Assembly: GCA_964019415.1 (NCBI GenBank)
Contig: OZ025870.1
Coordinates: forward strand, 3,990,908 to 4,054,907
Reading direction: 5' to 3'
DNA length: 64,000 nucleotides
Source: Ianthella basta
Taxonomy: Eukaryota > Porifera > Demospongiae > Verongiida > Ianthellidae
Positions 1 through 14,085 of this stretch are shown here, piece after piece. The notes beneath the pieces are model-generated. The model was given only the letters and a program-made list of their open reading frames with translations, was not told where the DNA came from and ran no database searches. Position numbers and translations under genes: made by a program. Positions within the stretch are counted from its first letter, which is position 1. Each line of letters starts with the position of its first letter.

Positions 1-3000
1 ATATGATGAGGTAAGATTTGGCAAGATTAGGCAAGATATGACAAGGTAAGATTTGGCAAGATTAGGCAAGATATGGCAAGGTAAGATCTGGCAAGATTAG
101 GCAAGATATGACAAGGTAAGATCTGGTAAGATATGACGAGGTATGATCTGGCAAGATATGACAAGGTAAGATCAGGCAAGATTAGGCAAGATATGCCTAG
201 GTGAGATCTTGCAAGATTTGGCTAGATCTGACGAGGTATGATCTGGCAAGATATGATGAGGTAAGATTTGGCAAGATTAGGAAAGATTAGGCAAGATATG
301 ACAAGGTAGGATTAGGCAAGATTTGGCAAGATATGACAAGGCTAGATCTGGCTAGATATGACAAAGTAAGATTAAGAAATATTTGGCAAGATATGAGAAG
401 GTAAGATTTGGCAAGTTTTGGCAAGATATGACGAGGAAAGATTTGGCAAGATTTGGTAAGATATGATAAGGTAAGATCTGGCAAGATTAGGCAAGATATG
501 ACAAGGTAAGATCTGGCAAGATATGACAAAGTATGATCTGGCAAGATATGACAGGGTGAGATCTGGCAAGATTAGGCAAGATATGACTAGGTAAGATCTC
601 GCAAGATTTGGCAAGATATGACGAGGTATGATCTGGCAAGATATGATGAGGTAAGATTTGGCAAGATTAGGCAAGATATGACAAGGTAAGATTAAGCAAG
701 ATTTGGCAAGATATGACAAGGTAAAATTAAGCAAGATTTGGCAAGATATGACACGGTAAGATTTGGCAAGATTTGGCAAGATATGACAAGGTAAGATTAA
801 GCAAGATTAGGCAAAATATGACAAGGTAAGATTTGGCAAGATTAGGCAAGATATGACAAGGTAAGATTTGGCAAGATTTGGCAAGATATGACAAGGTAAG
901 ATTAGGCAAGATTAGACAAGATATGACAAGGTAAGATTAGGCAACATTAGGCAAGATATGACAAGGTAAGATTTGGCAAGATTTGGCAAGATATGACAAG
1001 GTAAGATTTGGCAAGATTAGGCAAGATATGACAAGGTAAGATTTGGCAAGATTTGGAAAGATATGACAAGGTAAGATTTGGCAAAATTTAGCAAGATATC
1101 ACAAGGTAAGATTTGGCAAGATTAGGCAAGCTATGACAAGGTAAGATTTGGCAAGATTAGGCAAGATATGACGAGGTAAGATTTGGCAATATATGACAAG
1201 GTAAGATTAAGCAAGATTTGGAAAGATATGACAAGGTAAGATTAAGCAAGATTTGGCAAGATATGACGAGGTAAGATTAAACAAGATTTGGCAAGATATG
1301 ACAAGGTAAGATTTGGCAAGATTAGGCAAAATATGACAAGGAAAGATTTGGCAAGATTAGGCAAGATATGTCAAGGTAAGATTTGGCAAGATTAGGCAAG
1401 ATATGACAAGGTAAGATTTGGCAAGATTAGGCAAGATATGACAAGGTAATAGTTGGCAAGATTTGGCAAGAAATGACATGGTAAGATCTACATGGCAAGA
1501 TTAGGCAAGATATGACAAGGTAAGATTAGGCAAGATTAGGCAACATTACAAGGTAAGATTAAGCAAGATTTGGCAAGATATGACAAGGTAAGATTAAGCA
1601 AGAATTTGCAGGATATGACAAGGTAAGATTAAGCAAGATTAGGCAAAATATGACAAGGTAAGATTTGGCAAGATTAGGCAAGATATGACAAGGTAAGATT
1701 TGGCAAGATTTGGCAAGAAATTACAAGGTAAGATAAAGCAAGATTATGCAATATATGTCAAGGTAAGATTAAGCAAGATTTGGCAAGATATGACAAGGCA
1801 AGATTTGGCAAGATTTGGCAAGATATGACAAGGTTAGATTAGGCAAGATTAGACAAGATATTACAAGGTAAGATTAGGCAACATTAGGCAAATATGACAA
1901 GATAAGATTTGGCAAGATTTGGCAAGATATGACAAGGTAAGATTTGGCAAGATTAGGCAAGATATGACAAGGTAAGATTTGGCAAGATTTGGCAAGATAT
2001 GACAAGGTAAGATTTGGCAAGATTAGGCAAGACATGACAATGTAAGATTTGGCAAGATTTGGCAAGATATGACAAGGTTAGATCTGCATGGCAAGATTAG
2101 GCAAGATATGACAAGGTAAGATTAGGCAAGATTAGGCAACATGACAAGGTAAGATTAAGCAAGATTTGGCAAGATATCAAAAGGTAGATTTAGCAAAATT
2201 TGGCAAGATATGGCAAGGTAAGATTTGGCAAGATTTGGCAACATATGACGAGGTAAGATTAGGCAAGATAAGGCAAGATATGACAAGGTAACATATGACA
2301 AGATTAGGCAAGATATGACTAGGTAAGACCTGGCAAGATATGACAAGGTAAGATTAAGCAAGATTTGGCAAGATATGACGATGTAAGAATAAGCAAGATT
2401 TGGCAATATATGACAAGGTAAGATTTGGCAAGATTTGGCAAGATATGACAAGGTAAGATTTGGCAACATTAGGCAAGATAAGACAAGATAAGAATTGGCA
2501 AGATTATGCAAGATATGACAAGGTAAGATTTGGCAAGATTAAGCAAGATATGACAAGGTAAGATTTGGCAAGATTAGGCAAGATATGACAAGGTAAGATT
2601 TGGCAAGATTTGGCAAGATATGACAAGGTAAGATTTGGCAAGATTTGACAAGATATAACAAGGTAAGATTAAGCTAGATTTGGCAAGATATAACAGGTAA
2701 GATTAAGCAAGATTTGGCAAGATATGACAAAGGTAAGATTTGGCAAGATTTGACAAGATATGACAAGGTATAAGATTAAGCAAGATTTAGCAAGATATGA
2801 CAAGGTAAGATTAAGCAAGATTTGGCAAGATATGACACGGTAAGATTTGGCAAGATCTGGCAAGATATGACTAGGTAAGATTCTGCAAAATTAGGCAAAA
2901 TATGACAAGGTAAGATTTGGCAAGATTAGGCAAGATATAACAAGGTAAGATTTGGCAAGATTTGGCAAGATATGACAAGGTAAGATTCAGCAAGATTAAA

Positions 3001-5119
3001 CAAGATATGACAAGGTAAGATTAGGCAACATTAGGCAAGATATGACAAAATAAGATTTGGCAAGATTTGGCAAGATATGACAAGGTAAGATTAGGCAAGA
3101 TTTGACAAGATATGACAAGATAAGATTTGACAAGATTTAGCAAGATATGAAAAGGTAAGATTAAGCAAGATTTAGCAAGATATGACAAGGTAAGATTTGG
3201 CAAGATAAGGCAAGATATGACAAGGTAAGATTTGACAAGATTAGGCAAGATATGACAAGGTAAGATCTGGCAAGATATGACAAGGTAAGATCTGGCAAGA
3301 TATGACAACGTAAGATTAGGCAAGATATGACAAGGTAGATCTGGCAAAATATGACAAGGCAAGATTTGGCAAGATTAGGCAAGATATGACAAGGCAAGAT
3401 TTGGCAAGATATGACAAGGTAAGATCTGGCAAAATATGACAAGGCAAGATTTGGCAAGATTAGGCAAGATATGACAAGGCAAGATTTGGCAAGATATGAC
3501 AAGGTAAGATTAAGCAAGATTTGGCAAGATATGACAAGGTAAGATTTGGCAAGATTAGGCAAAATATGACAATGTAAGATTTGGCAATATTAGGCAAGAT
3601 ATGACAAGGTAAGATTTGGCAAGATTTGACTAGATATGACAAGGTAAGATTAGGCAAAATTAGACAAGATATGACAAGGTAAGATTAGGCAACATTTGGC
3701 AAGATATGACAAGATAAGATTTGGCAAGATATGACAAGGTAAGATTTGGCAAGATTAGGCAAGATATGACTAGGTAAGATTTGGCAAGATTTGGCAAGGT
3801 ATGACAAGGTAAGATTAGGCAAGATTTGGCAAGATATAAGAAGGTAGCATTTGGCAAGATTAGGCAAGATATCACAACAAGATTAAGCAAGATTTGGCAA
3901 GATATGACAAGGTAAGATTAAGCAAGATTTGGCAAAATATGACACGGTAAGATTTGGCAAGATTTGGCAAGATATGACAAGGTAAGATTAAGCAATATTA
4001 GGCAAAATATGACAAGGAAAAATTTGGCAAGATTGGGCAAGATATGACAAGGTAAGATTTGGCAAGATTTGGCAAGATATGACAAGGTAAGATTAGGCAA
4101 GATTAGACAAGATATGACAAGGTAAGATTAGGCAACATTAGGCAAGACATGACAAGGTAAGATTTGGCAAGATTTGGCAAGATATGACAAGGTAAGATTT
4201 GGCAAGATTTGGCAAGATATGACAAGGTAAGATTTGGCAAGATTTGGCAAGATATGACAAGGTAAGATTTGGCAAGATTTGGCAAGATATGACAAGGTAA
4301 GATTTGGCAAGATTTGGCAAGATATGACAAGGTAAGATTTGGCAAAATTTAGCAAGATATGACAAAGTAAGATTTGGCAAGATTAGGCAAGATATGACAA
4401 GGTAAGATAAAGCAAGATTTGGCAAGATATGACGAGGTAAGATTTGGCAAGATTAGGCAAGATATGACGAGGTAAGATTTGGCAATATATAACAAGGTAA
4501 GATTTGGCAAGATTTGGCAAGATATGACAAGGTAAGATTAAGCAAGATTTGGCAAGATATGACGAGGTAAGATTAAACAAGATTTGGCAAGATATGACAA
4601 GGTAAGATTAAACAAGATTTGGCAAGATATGACAAGGTAAGATTAAGCAAGATTTGGCAAGATATTACAGGGTAAGATTTGGCAAGATTAGGCAAGATAT
4701 GACGAGGTAAGATTTGGCAAGATATGACAAGGTAAGATTTGGCAAGATTTGGCAAGATATGACAAGGTAAGATTAAGCAAGATTTGGCAAGATATCACGA
4801 GGTAAGGTTAAGCAAGATCTTGCAAGATATGACAAGGTAAGATTTGGCAAGATTAGGCAAAATATGACAAGGTAAGATTTGGCAAGAAATGGCAAGATAT
4901 GACAAGGTAAGATTTGGCAGGATTTGGCAAGATATGACAAGGTAAGATTTGGCAAGATTTGGCAAGATATGACAAGGTAAGATTTGGCAAGATTTGGCAA
5001 GATAAGACAAGATATGACAAGGTAAGATCTGGCAAGATTAGGCAAGATATGACAAGGTAAGATCTGGCAAGATATGACAAGGTAAGATTTGGCAAGATTA
5101 GGCAAGATATGACAAGGTA

Positions 5120-8100
5120 AGATCTGGCAAGATTAGGCAAGATATGACAAGGTAGGATTAAGCAAGATTTGGCAAGGTATTGAAGGTACAATTTGGCAAG
5201 ATTTTACAAGATATGACAAGGTAAGATTTGGCAAAATTTGGCAAGATATTGCAAGGTATGATTTGGCAAGATTTGGCAAGATATCACAAGGTAAGATTAA
5301 GCAAGATTAGGCAAGATATGACAAGGTAAGATTTGGCAAGATTTGGCAAGATATGACAAGGTTAGATCTGGCAAGATTAGGCAAGATATGACAAGGTAAG
5401 ATCTAGTAAGATATGACGAGGTATGATCTGGCAAGATATGACAAGGTAAGATCTGGCAAGATTAGGCAAGATATGACTAGGTAAGATCTTACAAGATTTG
5501 GCTTGATCTGACGAGGTATGATCTGGCAAGATATGATGAGGTAAGATTTGGCAAGATTAGGCGAGATTAGGCAAGATATGACAAGGTAGGATTAGGCAAG
5601 ATTTGGCAAGATATGACAAGGCTAAATCTGGCAAGATATGACAAAGTAAGATTAAGAAATATTTGGCAAGATATGAGAAGGTAAGATTTGGCTAGATTTG
5701 GCAAGATATGACATGGTAAGATTAAGCAAGATTTGGCAAATATGACGAGGTAAGATTTGGCAAGATTTGGCAAGATATGACAAGGTAAGATCTGGCAAGA
5801 TTAGGCAAGATATGACAAGGTAAGATCTGGCAAGATATGACGAGGTATGATCTGGCAAGATATGACATGGTAAGATTTGGCAAGATTAGGCAAGATATGA
5901 CAAGGTAGGATTAAGCAAGATTTGGCAAGGTATTGAAGGTACAATTTGGCAAGATTTTACAAGATATGACAAGGTAAGATCTGGCAAGATTAGGCAAGAT
6001 ATGACAAGGTAAGATCTGGCAAGATATGACAAGGTAAGATTTAGCAAGATTAGGCAAGATATGACAAGGTAAGATCTGGCAAGATTAGGCAAGATATGAC
6101 AAGGTAGGATTAAGCAAGATTTGGCAAGGTATTGAAGGTACAATTTGGCAAGATTTTACAAGATATGACAAGGTAAGATTTGGCAAAATTTGGCAAGATA
6201 TTGCAAGGTATGATTTGGCAAGATTTGGCAAGATATGACAAGGTAAGATTAAGCAAGATTAGGCAAGATACGACAAGGTAAGATTTGGCAAGATTTGGCA
6301 AGATATGACAAGGTTAGATCTGGTAAGCTTAAGATTAGGCAAGATATGACAAGGTAAGATCTGGTAAGATATGACGAGGTATGATCTGGCAAGATATGAC
6401 AAGGTAAGATCTGGCAAGATTAGGCAAGATATGACTAGGTAAGATCTTACAAGATTTGGCTTGATCTGACGAGGTATGATCTGGCAAGATATGATGAGGT
6501 AAGATTTGGCAAGATTAGGCGAGATTAGGCAAGATATGACAAGGTAGGATTAGGCAAGATTTGGCAAGATATGACAAGGCTAAATCTGGCAAGATATGAC
6601 AAAGTAAGATTAAGAAATATTTGGCAAGATATGAGAAGGTAAGATTTGGCTAGATTTGGCAAGATATGACATGGTAAGATTAAGCAAGATTTGGCAAATA
6701 TGACGAGGTAAGATTTGGCAAGATTTGGCAAGATATGACAAGGTAAGATCTGGCAAGATTAGGCAAGATATGACAAGGTAAGATCTGGCAAGATATGACG
6801 AGGTATGATCTGGCAAGATATGACATGGTAAGATTTGGCAAGATTAGGCAAGATATGACAAGGTAGGATTAAGCAAGATTTGGCAAGGTATTGAAGGTAC
6901 AATTTGGCAAGATTTTACAAGATATGACAAGGTAAGATCTGGCAAGATTAGGCAAGATATGACAAGGTAAGATCTGGCAAGATATGACAAGGTAAGATTT
7001 AGCAAGATTAGGCAAGATATGACAAGGTAAGATCTGGCAAGATTAGGCAAGATATGACAAGGTAGGATTAAGCAAGATTTGGCAAGGTATTGAAGGTACA
7101 ATTTGGCAAGATTTTACAAGATATGACAAGGTAAGATTTGGCAAAATTTGGCAAGATATTGCAAGGTATGATTTGGCAAGATTTGGCAAGATATGACAAG
7201 GTAAGATTAAGCAAGATTAGGCAAGATACGACAAGGTAAGATTTGGCAAGATTTGGCAAGATATGACAAGGTTAGATCTGGTAAGCTTAAGATTAGGCAA
7301 GATATGACAAGGTAAGATCTGGTAAGATATGACGAGGTATGATCTGGCAAGATATGACAAGGTAAGATCTGGCAAGATTAGGCAAGATATGACTAGGTAA
7401 GATCTTACAAGATTTGGCTTGATCTGACGAGGTATGATCTGGCAAGATATGATGAGGTAAGATTTGGCAAGATTAGGCGAGATTAGGCAAGATATGACAA
7501 GGTAGGATTAGGCAAGATTTGGCAAGATATGACAAGGCTAAATCTGGCAAGATATGACAAAGTAAGATTAAGAAATATTTGGCAAGATATGAGAAGGTAA
7601 GATTTGGCTAGATTTGGCAAGATATGACATGGTAAGATTAAGCAAGATTTGGCAAATATGACGAGGTAAGATTTGGCAAGATTTGGCAAGATATGACAAG
7701 GTAAGATCTGGCAAGATTAGGCAAGATATGACAAGGTAAGATCTGGCAAAATATGACGAGGTATGATCTGGCAAGATATGACATGGTAAGATTTGGCAAG
7801 ATTAGGCAAGATACGACAAGGTAGGATTAAGCAAGATTTGGCAAGGTATTGAAGGTACAATTTGGCAAGATTTTACAAGATATGACAAGGTAAGATCTGG
7901 CAAGATTAGGCAAGATATGACAAGGTAAGATCTGGCAAGATATGACAAGGTAGATTTGGCAAGATTAGGCAAGATATGACAAGGTAAGATCTGGCAAGAT
8001 TAGGCAAGATATGACAAGGTAGGATTAAGCAAGATTTGGCAAGGTATTGAAGGTACAATTTGGCAAGATTTTACAAGATATGACAAGGTAAGATTTGGCA

Positions 8101-8950
8101 AAATTTGGCAAGATATTGCAAGGTATGATTTGGCAAGATTTGGCAAGATATGACAAGGTAAGATTAAGCAAGATTAGGCAAGATATGACAAGGTAAGATT
8201 TGGCAAGATTTGGCAAGATATGACAAGGTTAGATCTGGCAAGATTAGGCAAGATATGACAAGGTAAGATCTGGTAAGATATGACGAGGTATGATCTGGCA
8301 AGATATGACAAGGTAAGATCTGGCAAGATTAGGCAAGATATGACTAGGTAAGATCTTACAAGATTTGGCTTGATCTGACGAGGTATGATCTGGCAAGATA
8401 TGATGAGGTAAGATTTGGCAAGATTAGGCAAGATTAGGCCAGATATGACAAGGTAGGATTAGGCAAGATTTGGCAAGATATGACAAGGCTAAATCTGGCA
8501 AGATATGACAAAGTAAAATTAAGAAATATTTGGCTAGATATGAGAAGGTAAGATTTGGCTAGATTTGGCAAGATATGACATGGTAAGATTAAGCAAGATT
8601 TGGCAAATATGACGAGGTAAGATTTGGCAAGATTTGGCAAGATATGACAAGGTAAGATCTGGCAAGATTAGGCAAGATATGACAAGGTAAGATCTGGCAA
8701 GATATGACGAGGTATGATCTGGCAAGATATGACATGGTAAGATTTGGCAAGATTAGGCAAGATATGACAAGGTAGGATTAAGCAAGATTTGGCAAGGTAT
8801 TGAAGGTACAATTTGGCAAGATTTTACAAGATATTGCAAGGTAAGATTTGGCAAGATTTGGCAAGATATGACAAGGTAAGATGAAGCAAGATTAGGCAAG
8901 ATATGACAAGGTAAGATTTGGCAAGATTTGGCAAGATATGACAAGGTTAG
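5120..8950. repeat. Higher-order repeat, about 958 bp period, four copies
   Basis: Distinctive variant strings (for example the GGCTTGATCTG variant and the TATTGAAGGTACAATTTGG variant) recur at 958-bp spacing: around 5567, 6525, 7483, and then 8434 (last step 951 bp). Copies 2 and 3 look almost identical over their length; copy 4 has several substitutions and a 7-bp length difference. This is a higher-order repeat superimposed on the 25/35-bp satellite, as made by unequal exchange. Confidence 0.85.
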
Positions 8951-8999
8951 ATCTGGCAAGATTAGGCAAGATATGACAAGGTAAGATCTGGCAAGATTA

Positions 9000-11900
9000 G
9001 GCAAGATATGACAAGGTAGGATTAAGCAAGATTTGGCAAGGTATTCAAGGTACGATTTGGCAAGATTTTGCAAGATACGACAAGGTAAGATATGGCAAAA
9101 TTTGGCAAGATATTGCAAGGTAAGATTTGGCAAGATTTGGCAAGATATGACAAGGTAAGATTAAGCAAGATTAGGCAAGATATGACAAGGTAAGATTCGG
9201 CAAGATTTGGCAAGATATGACAAGGTAAGATCTGGCAAGATTAGGCAAGATATGACAAGGTAAGATCTGGTAAGATATGAGGAGGTATGATCTGGCAAGA
9301 TATGACAAGGTAAGATCTGGCAAGATTAGGCAAGATATGACTAGGTAAGATCTTGCGAGATTTGGCTAGATCTGAAGAGGTATGATCTGGCAAGATATGA
9401 TGAGCTAACATTTGGCAAGATTAGGCAAGATTAGGCAAGATATGACAAGGTAGGATTAGGCAAGATTTGGCAAGATATGACAAGGCTAGATCTGGCAAGA
9501 TATGACAAAGTAAGATTAAGAAATATTTGGCAAGATATGAGAAGGTAAGATTTGGCTAGATTTGGCAAGATATGACAAGGTAAGATTAAGCAAGATTTGG
9601 CAAGATATGACGAGGTAAGATTTGCAAGATTTGGCAAGATATGACAAGGTAAGTTCTGGCAAGATTAGGCAAGATATGACAAGGTAAGATCTGGCAAGAT
9701 ATGACGAGGTATGATCTGGCAAGATATGACAGGGTAAGATCTGGCAAGATTAGACAAGATATGACTAAGTAAGATCTTGCAAGATTTGGCAAGATATGAC
9801 GAGGTATGATCTGGCAAGATATGATGAGGTAAGATTTGGCAAGATTAGGCAAGATATGACAAGGCAAGATTTGGCAAGATTAGGCAAGATATGACAAGAT
9901 ATGACAAGGTAAGATTTGGCAAGATTAGGCAAGATTTGACAAGGTAAGATTTGGCAAGATTAGGCAAGATATGACAAGGTAAGATTAAGCAAGATTTGGC
10001 AAGATATTACAAGGTAAGATTTGGCAGGATTAGGCAAGATATGACAAGGTAAGATTTGGCAAGATATGACAAGGTAAGATTTGGCAAGATTTGGCAAGAT
10101 ATGACAAGGTAAGATTAAGCAAGATTTGGCAAGATATGACGAGGTAAGATTAAGCAAGATTTTGCAAGATATGACAAGGTAAGATTTGGCAAGATTAGGC
10201 AAAATATGACAAGGTAAGATTTGGCAAGAATTGGCAAGATATGACAAGGTAAGATTTGGCAGGATTTGGCAAGATATGACAAGGTAAGATTTGGCAAGAT
10301 TAGGCAAGATATGACAAGGTAAGATTTGGCAAGATTTGGCAAGATTTGACAAGGTAACATTAGGCAAGATAAGACAAGATATGACAAGGTAAGATCTGGC
10401 AAGATTAGGCAAGATATGACAAGGTAAGATCTGGCAAGATTAGGCAAGATATGACAAGGTAGGATTAAGCAAGATTTGGCAAGGTATTCAAGGTACGATT
10501 TGGCAAGATTTTGCAAGATATGACAAGGTAAGATTTGGCAAAATTTGGCAAGATATTGCAAGGTAAGATTTGGCAAGATTTGGCAAGATATGACAAGGTA
10601 AGACTAAGCAAGATTAGGCAAGATATGACAAGGTAAGATTCGGCAAGATTTGGCAAGATATGACAAGGTAAGATCTGGCAAGATTAGGCAAGATATGACA
10701 AGGTAAGATCTGGTAAGATATGACGAGGTATGATCTGGCAAGATATGACAAGGTAAGATCTGGCAAGATTAGGCAAGATATGACAAGGTAAGATCTTGCA
10801 AGATTTGGCTAGATCTGAAGAGGTATGATCTGGCAAGATATGATGAGGTAAGATTTGGCAAGATTAGGCGAGATTAGGCAAGATATGACAAGGTAGGATT
10901 AGGCAAGATTTGGCAAGATATGACAAGGCTAGATCTGGCAAGATATGACAAGGTAAGATTAAGAAATATTTGGCAAGATATGAGAAGGTAAGATTTGGCT
11001 AGATTTGGCAAGATATGACAAGGTAAGATTAAGCAAGATTTGGCAAGATATGACGAGGTAAGATTTGCAAGATTTGGCAAGATATGACAAGGTAAGTTCT
11101 GGCAAGATTAGGCAAGATATGACAAGGTAAGATCTGGCAAGATATGACGAGGTATGATCTGGCAAGATATGACAGGGTAAGATCTGGCAAGATTAGACAA
11201 GATATGACTAAGTAAGATCTTGCAAGATTTGGCAAGATATGACGAGGTATGATCTGGCAAGATATGATGAGGTAAGATTTGGCAAGATTAGGCAAGATAT
11301 GACAAGGTAAGATTTGGCAAGATTAGGCAAGATATGACAAGATATGACAAGGTAAGATTTGGCAAGATTAGGCAAGATTTGACAAGGTAAGATTTGGCAA
11401 GATTAGGCAAGATATGACAAGGTAAGATTAAGCAAGATTTGGCAAGATATTACAAGGTAAGATTTGGCAGGATTAGGCAAGATATGACAAGGTAAGATTT
11501 GGCAAGATATGACAAGGTAAGATTTGGCAAGATTTGGCAAGATATGACAAGGTAAGATTTGGCAAGAATTGGCAAGATATGACAAGGTAAGATTTGGCAG
11601 GATTTGGTAAGATATGACAAGGTAAGATTTGGCAAGATTAGGCAAAATATGACAAGGTAAGAGTTGGCAAGAATTGGCAAGATATGACAAGGTAAGATTT
11701 GGCAGGATTTGGTAAGATATGACAAGGTAAGATTTGGCAAGATTAGGCAAGATATGACAAGGTAAGATTTGGCAAGATTTGGCAAGATTTGACAAGGTAA
11801 CATTAGGCAAGATAAGACAAGATATGACAAGGTAAGATCTGGCAAGATTAGGCAAGATATGACAAGGTAAGATCTGGCAAGATTAGGCAAGATATGACAA

Positions 11901-13330
11901 GGTAGGATTAAGCAAGATTTGGCAAGGTATTCAAGGTACGATTTGGCAAGATTTTGCAAGATATGACAAGGTAAGATTTGGCAAAATTTGGCAAGATATT
12001 GCAAGGTAAGATTTGGCAAGATTTGGCAAGATATGACAAGGTAAGACTAAGCAAGATTAGGCAAGATATGACAAGGTAAGATTCGGCAAGATTTGGCAAG
12101 ATATGACAAGGTAAGATCTGGCAAGATTAGGCAAGATATGACAAGGTAAGATCTGGTAAGATATGACGAGGTATGATCTGGCAAGATATGACAAGGTAAG
12201 ATCTGGCAAGATTAGGCAAGATATGACAAGGTAAGATCTTGCAAGATTTGGCTAGATCTGAAGAGGTATGATCTGGCAAGATATGATGAGGTAAGATTTG
12301 GCAAGATTAGGCGAGATTAGGCAAGATATGACAAGGTAGGATTAGGCAAGATTTGGCAAGATATGACAAGGCTAGATCTGGCAAGATATGACAAGGTAAG
12401 ATTAAGAAATATTTGGCAAGATATGAGAAGGTAAGATTTGGCTAGATTTGGCAAGATATGACATGGTAAGATTAAGCAAGATTTGGCAAGATATGATGAG
12501 GTGAGATTTGGCAAGATTTGGCAAGATATGACAAGGTAAGATCTGGCAAGATTAGGCAAGATATGACAAGGTAAGATCTGGCAAGATATGACGAGGTATG
12601 ATCTGGCAAATATGACAGGGTAAGATCTGGCAAGATAAGGCAAGATATGACTAGGTAAGATCTTGCAAGATTTGGCAAGATATGACGAGGTATGATCTGG
12701 CAAGATATGATGAGGTAAGATTTGGCAAGATTAGGCAAGATTAGGCAAAATATGACAAGGTCAGATTAGGCAAGATTTGGCAAGATATAACAAGGTAAAA
12801 TCTGGCAAGATATGACGAGGTATGATCTGACAAGTTATGACGAGGTAAGATCTGGCTAGATAGGAAGAGGTAAGATTTGGCAAGATTAGGCAAGATTAGG
12901 CAAGATATGACAAAGTAAGATTAGGCAAGATGTGACAAGGTAAGATCTTGCCAGATATGACAAGGTAAGATTTGGCAAGATCTGGCAAGATATGAGGAGG
13001 TACGTATGATTTGGCAAGATATTACGAGGTGAGATTAGGCAAGATATGACAAGGTAAGATCTGGCAAGATTAGGCAAGATATGACTAGGTAAGATCTTGC
13101 AAGATTTGGCAAGATATGACGAGGTATGATCTGGCAAGATATGATGAGGTAAGATTTGGCATTAGGCAAGATTAGGCAAAATATGACAAGGTCAGATTAG
13201 GCAAGATTTGGCAAGATATGACAAGGTAAAATCTGGCAAGATATGACGAGGTATGATCTGACAAGTTATGACGAGGTAAGATCTGGCTAGATAGGAAGAG
13301 GTAAGATTTGGCAAGATTAGGCAAGATTAG
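9000..13330. repeat. Higher-order repeat, about 1443 bp period
   Basis: Marker segments at 9431, 10874 and 12317 are spaced 1443 bp apart, as are 10465 and 11908. The third copy diverges after about 12.5 kb and passes into a 441-bp period repeat (12886 and 13327 are equivalent points). The same blocks reappear about 9540 bp further on because the region is part of a larger duplication. Confidence 0.8.
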
Positions 13331-14085
13331 GCAAGATATGACAAAGTAAGATTAGGCAAGATTAGGCAAGATGTGACAAGGTAAGATCTTGCCAGATATG
13401 ACAAGGTAAGATTTGGCAAGATCTGGCAAGATATCAGGAGGTACGTATGATCTGGCAAGATATTACGAGGTGAGATTAGGCAAGATATGACAAGGTAAGA
13501 TCTGGCAAGATTAGGCAAGATATGACAAGGTAAGATCTGGCAAGATATGACAAGGTAAGATTTGGCAACATTTGGCAAGATGCGACGAGGTATATGATCT
13601 GGCAAGATATGACAAGGTAAGATTTGGCAAGATTAGGCAAGATATGACAAGGTAAGATTTGGCAAGATTTGGCAAGATATGACAAGGTAAGATCTGGCAA
13701 GATTATGCAAGATATGACATGGTAAGATCTGGCAAGATATGACAAGATAAGATCTGGCAAGATTTGACAAGGAAAGATTAGGCAAGATATGACAAGGTAA
13801 GATCTGGCAAGATTAGGCAAGATATGACAAGGTAGGATTAAGCAAGATTTGGGAAGATATTGAAGGTACGATTTTGAAAGATTTTGCAAGATATGACAAG
13901 GTAAGATTTGGCAAAATTTGGCAAGATATTGCAAGGTAAGATTTGGCAAGATTTGGCAAGATATGACAAGGTAAGATTAAGCAAGATTAGGCAAAATATG
14001 ACAAGGTGAGATTCGGCAAGATTTGGCAAGATATGACAAGGTAAGATTTGGCAAGATTAGGCAAGTTAGGACAAGGTAAGATTAA

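Larger units (their letters stand above)
1..14085. repeat. Satellite array, left block (25/35-bp composite unit)
   Basis: Uninterrupted tandem repeat. The unit is a 15-bp module (GATATGACAAGGTAA) followed by one or two 10-bp modules of three main kinds (GATTTGGCAA, GATTAGGCAA, GATCTGGCAA), so units are 25 or 35 bp and nearly all length changes are multiples of 5. The plus strand is purine-rich. The first 5 kb are mostly 35-bp units with simple order; from about 5.1 kb longer higher-order repeats appear. Minus-strand reading frames here are a by-product of the unit having few stops on that strand, not genes. The block ends at the TTAA target (14082-14085) of a piggyBac insertion. Organisation resembles pericentromeric or subtelomeric satellite DNA, but location is inference. 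Confidence 0.97.

Noticed and set aside
287..14029. Dozens of minus-strand open frames with LPNLAKSYLVISCQILP-like repeats
   Set aside because: They are the satellite read on the strand where the unit has few stops; all frames give similar peptides and each ends at the TAA made by the TTAGG module. No start context, splicing or domain.
1..14085. CRISPR array
   Set aside because: Units are directly abutting with no unique spacers, and the DNA is eukaryotic.
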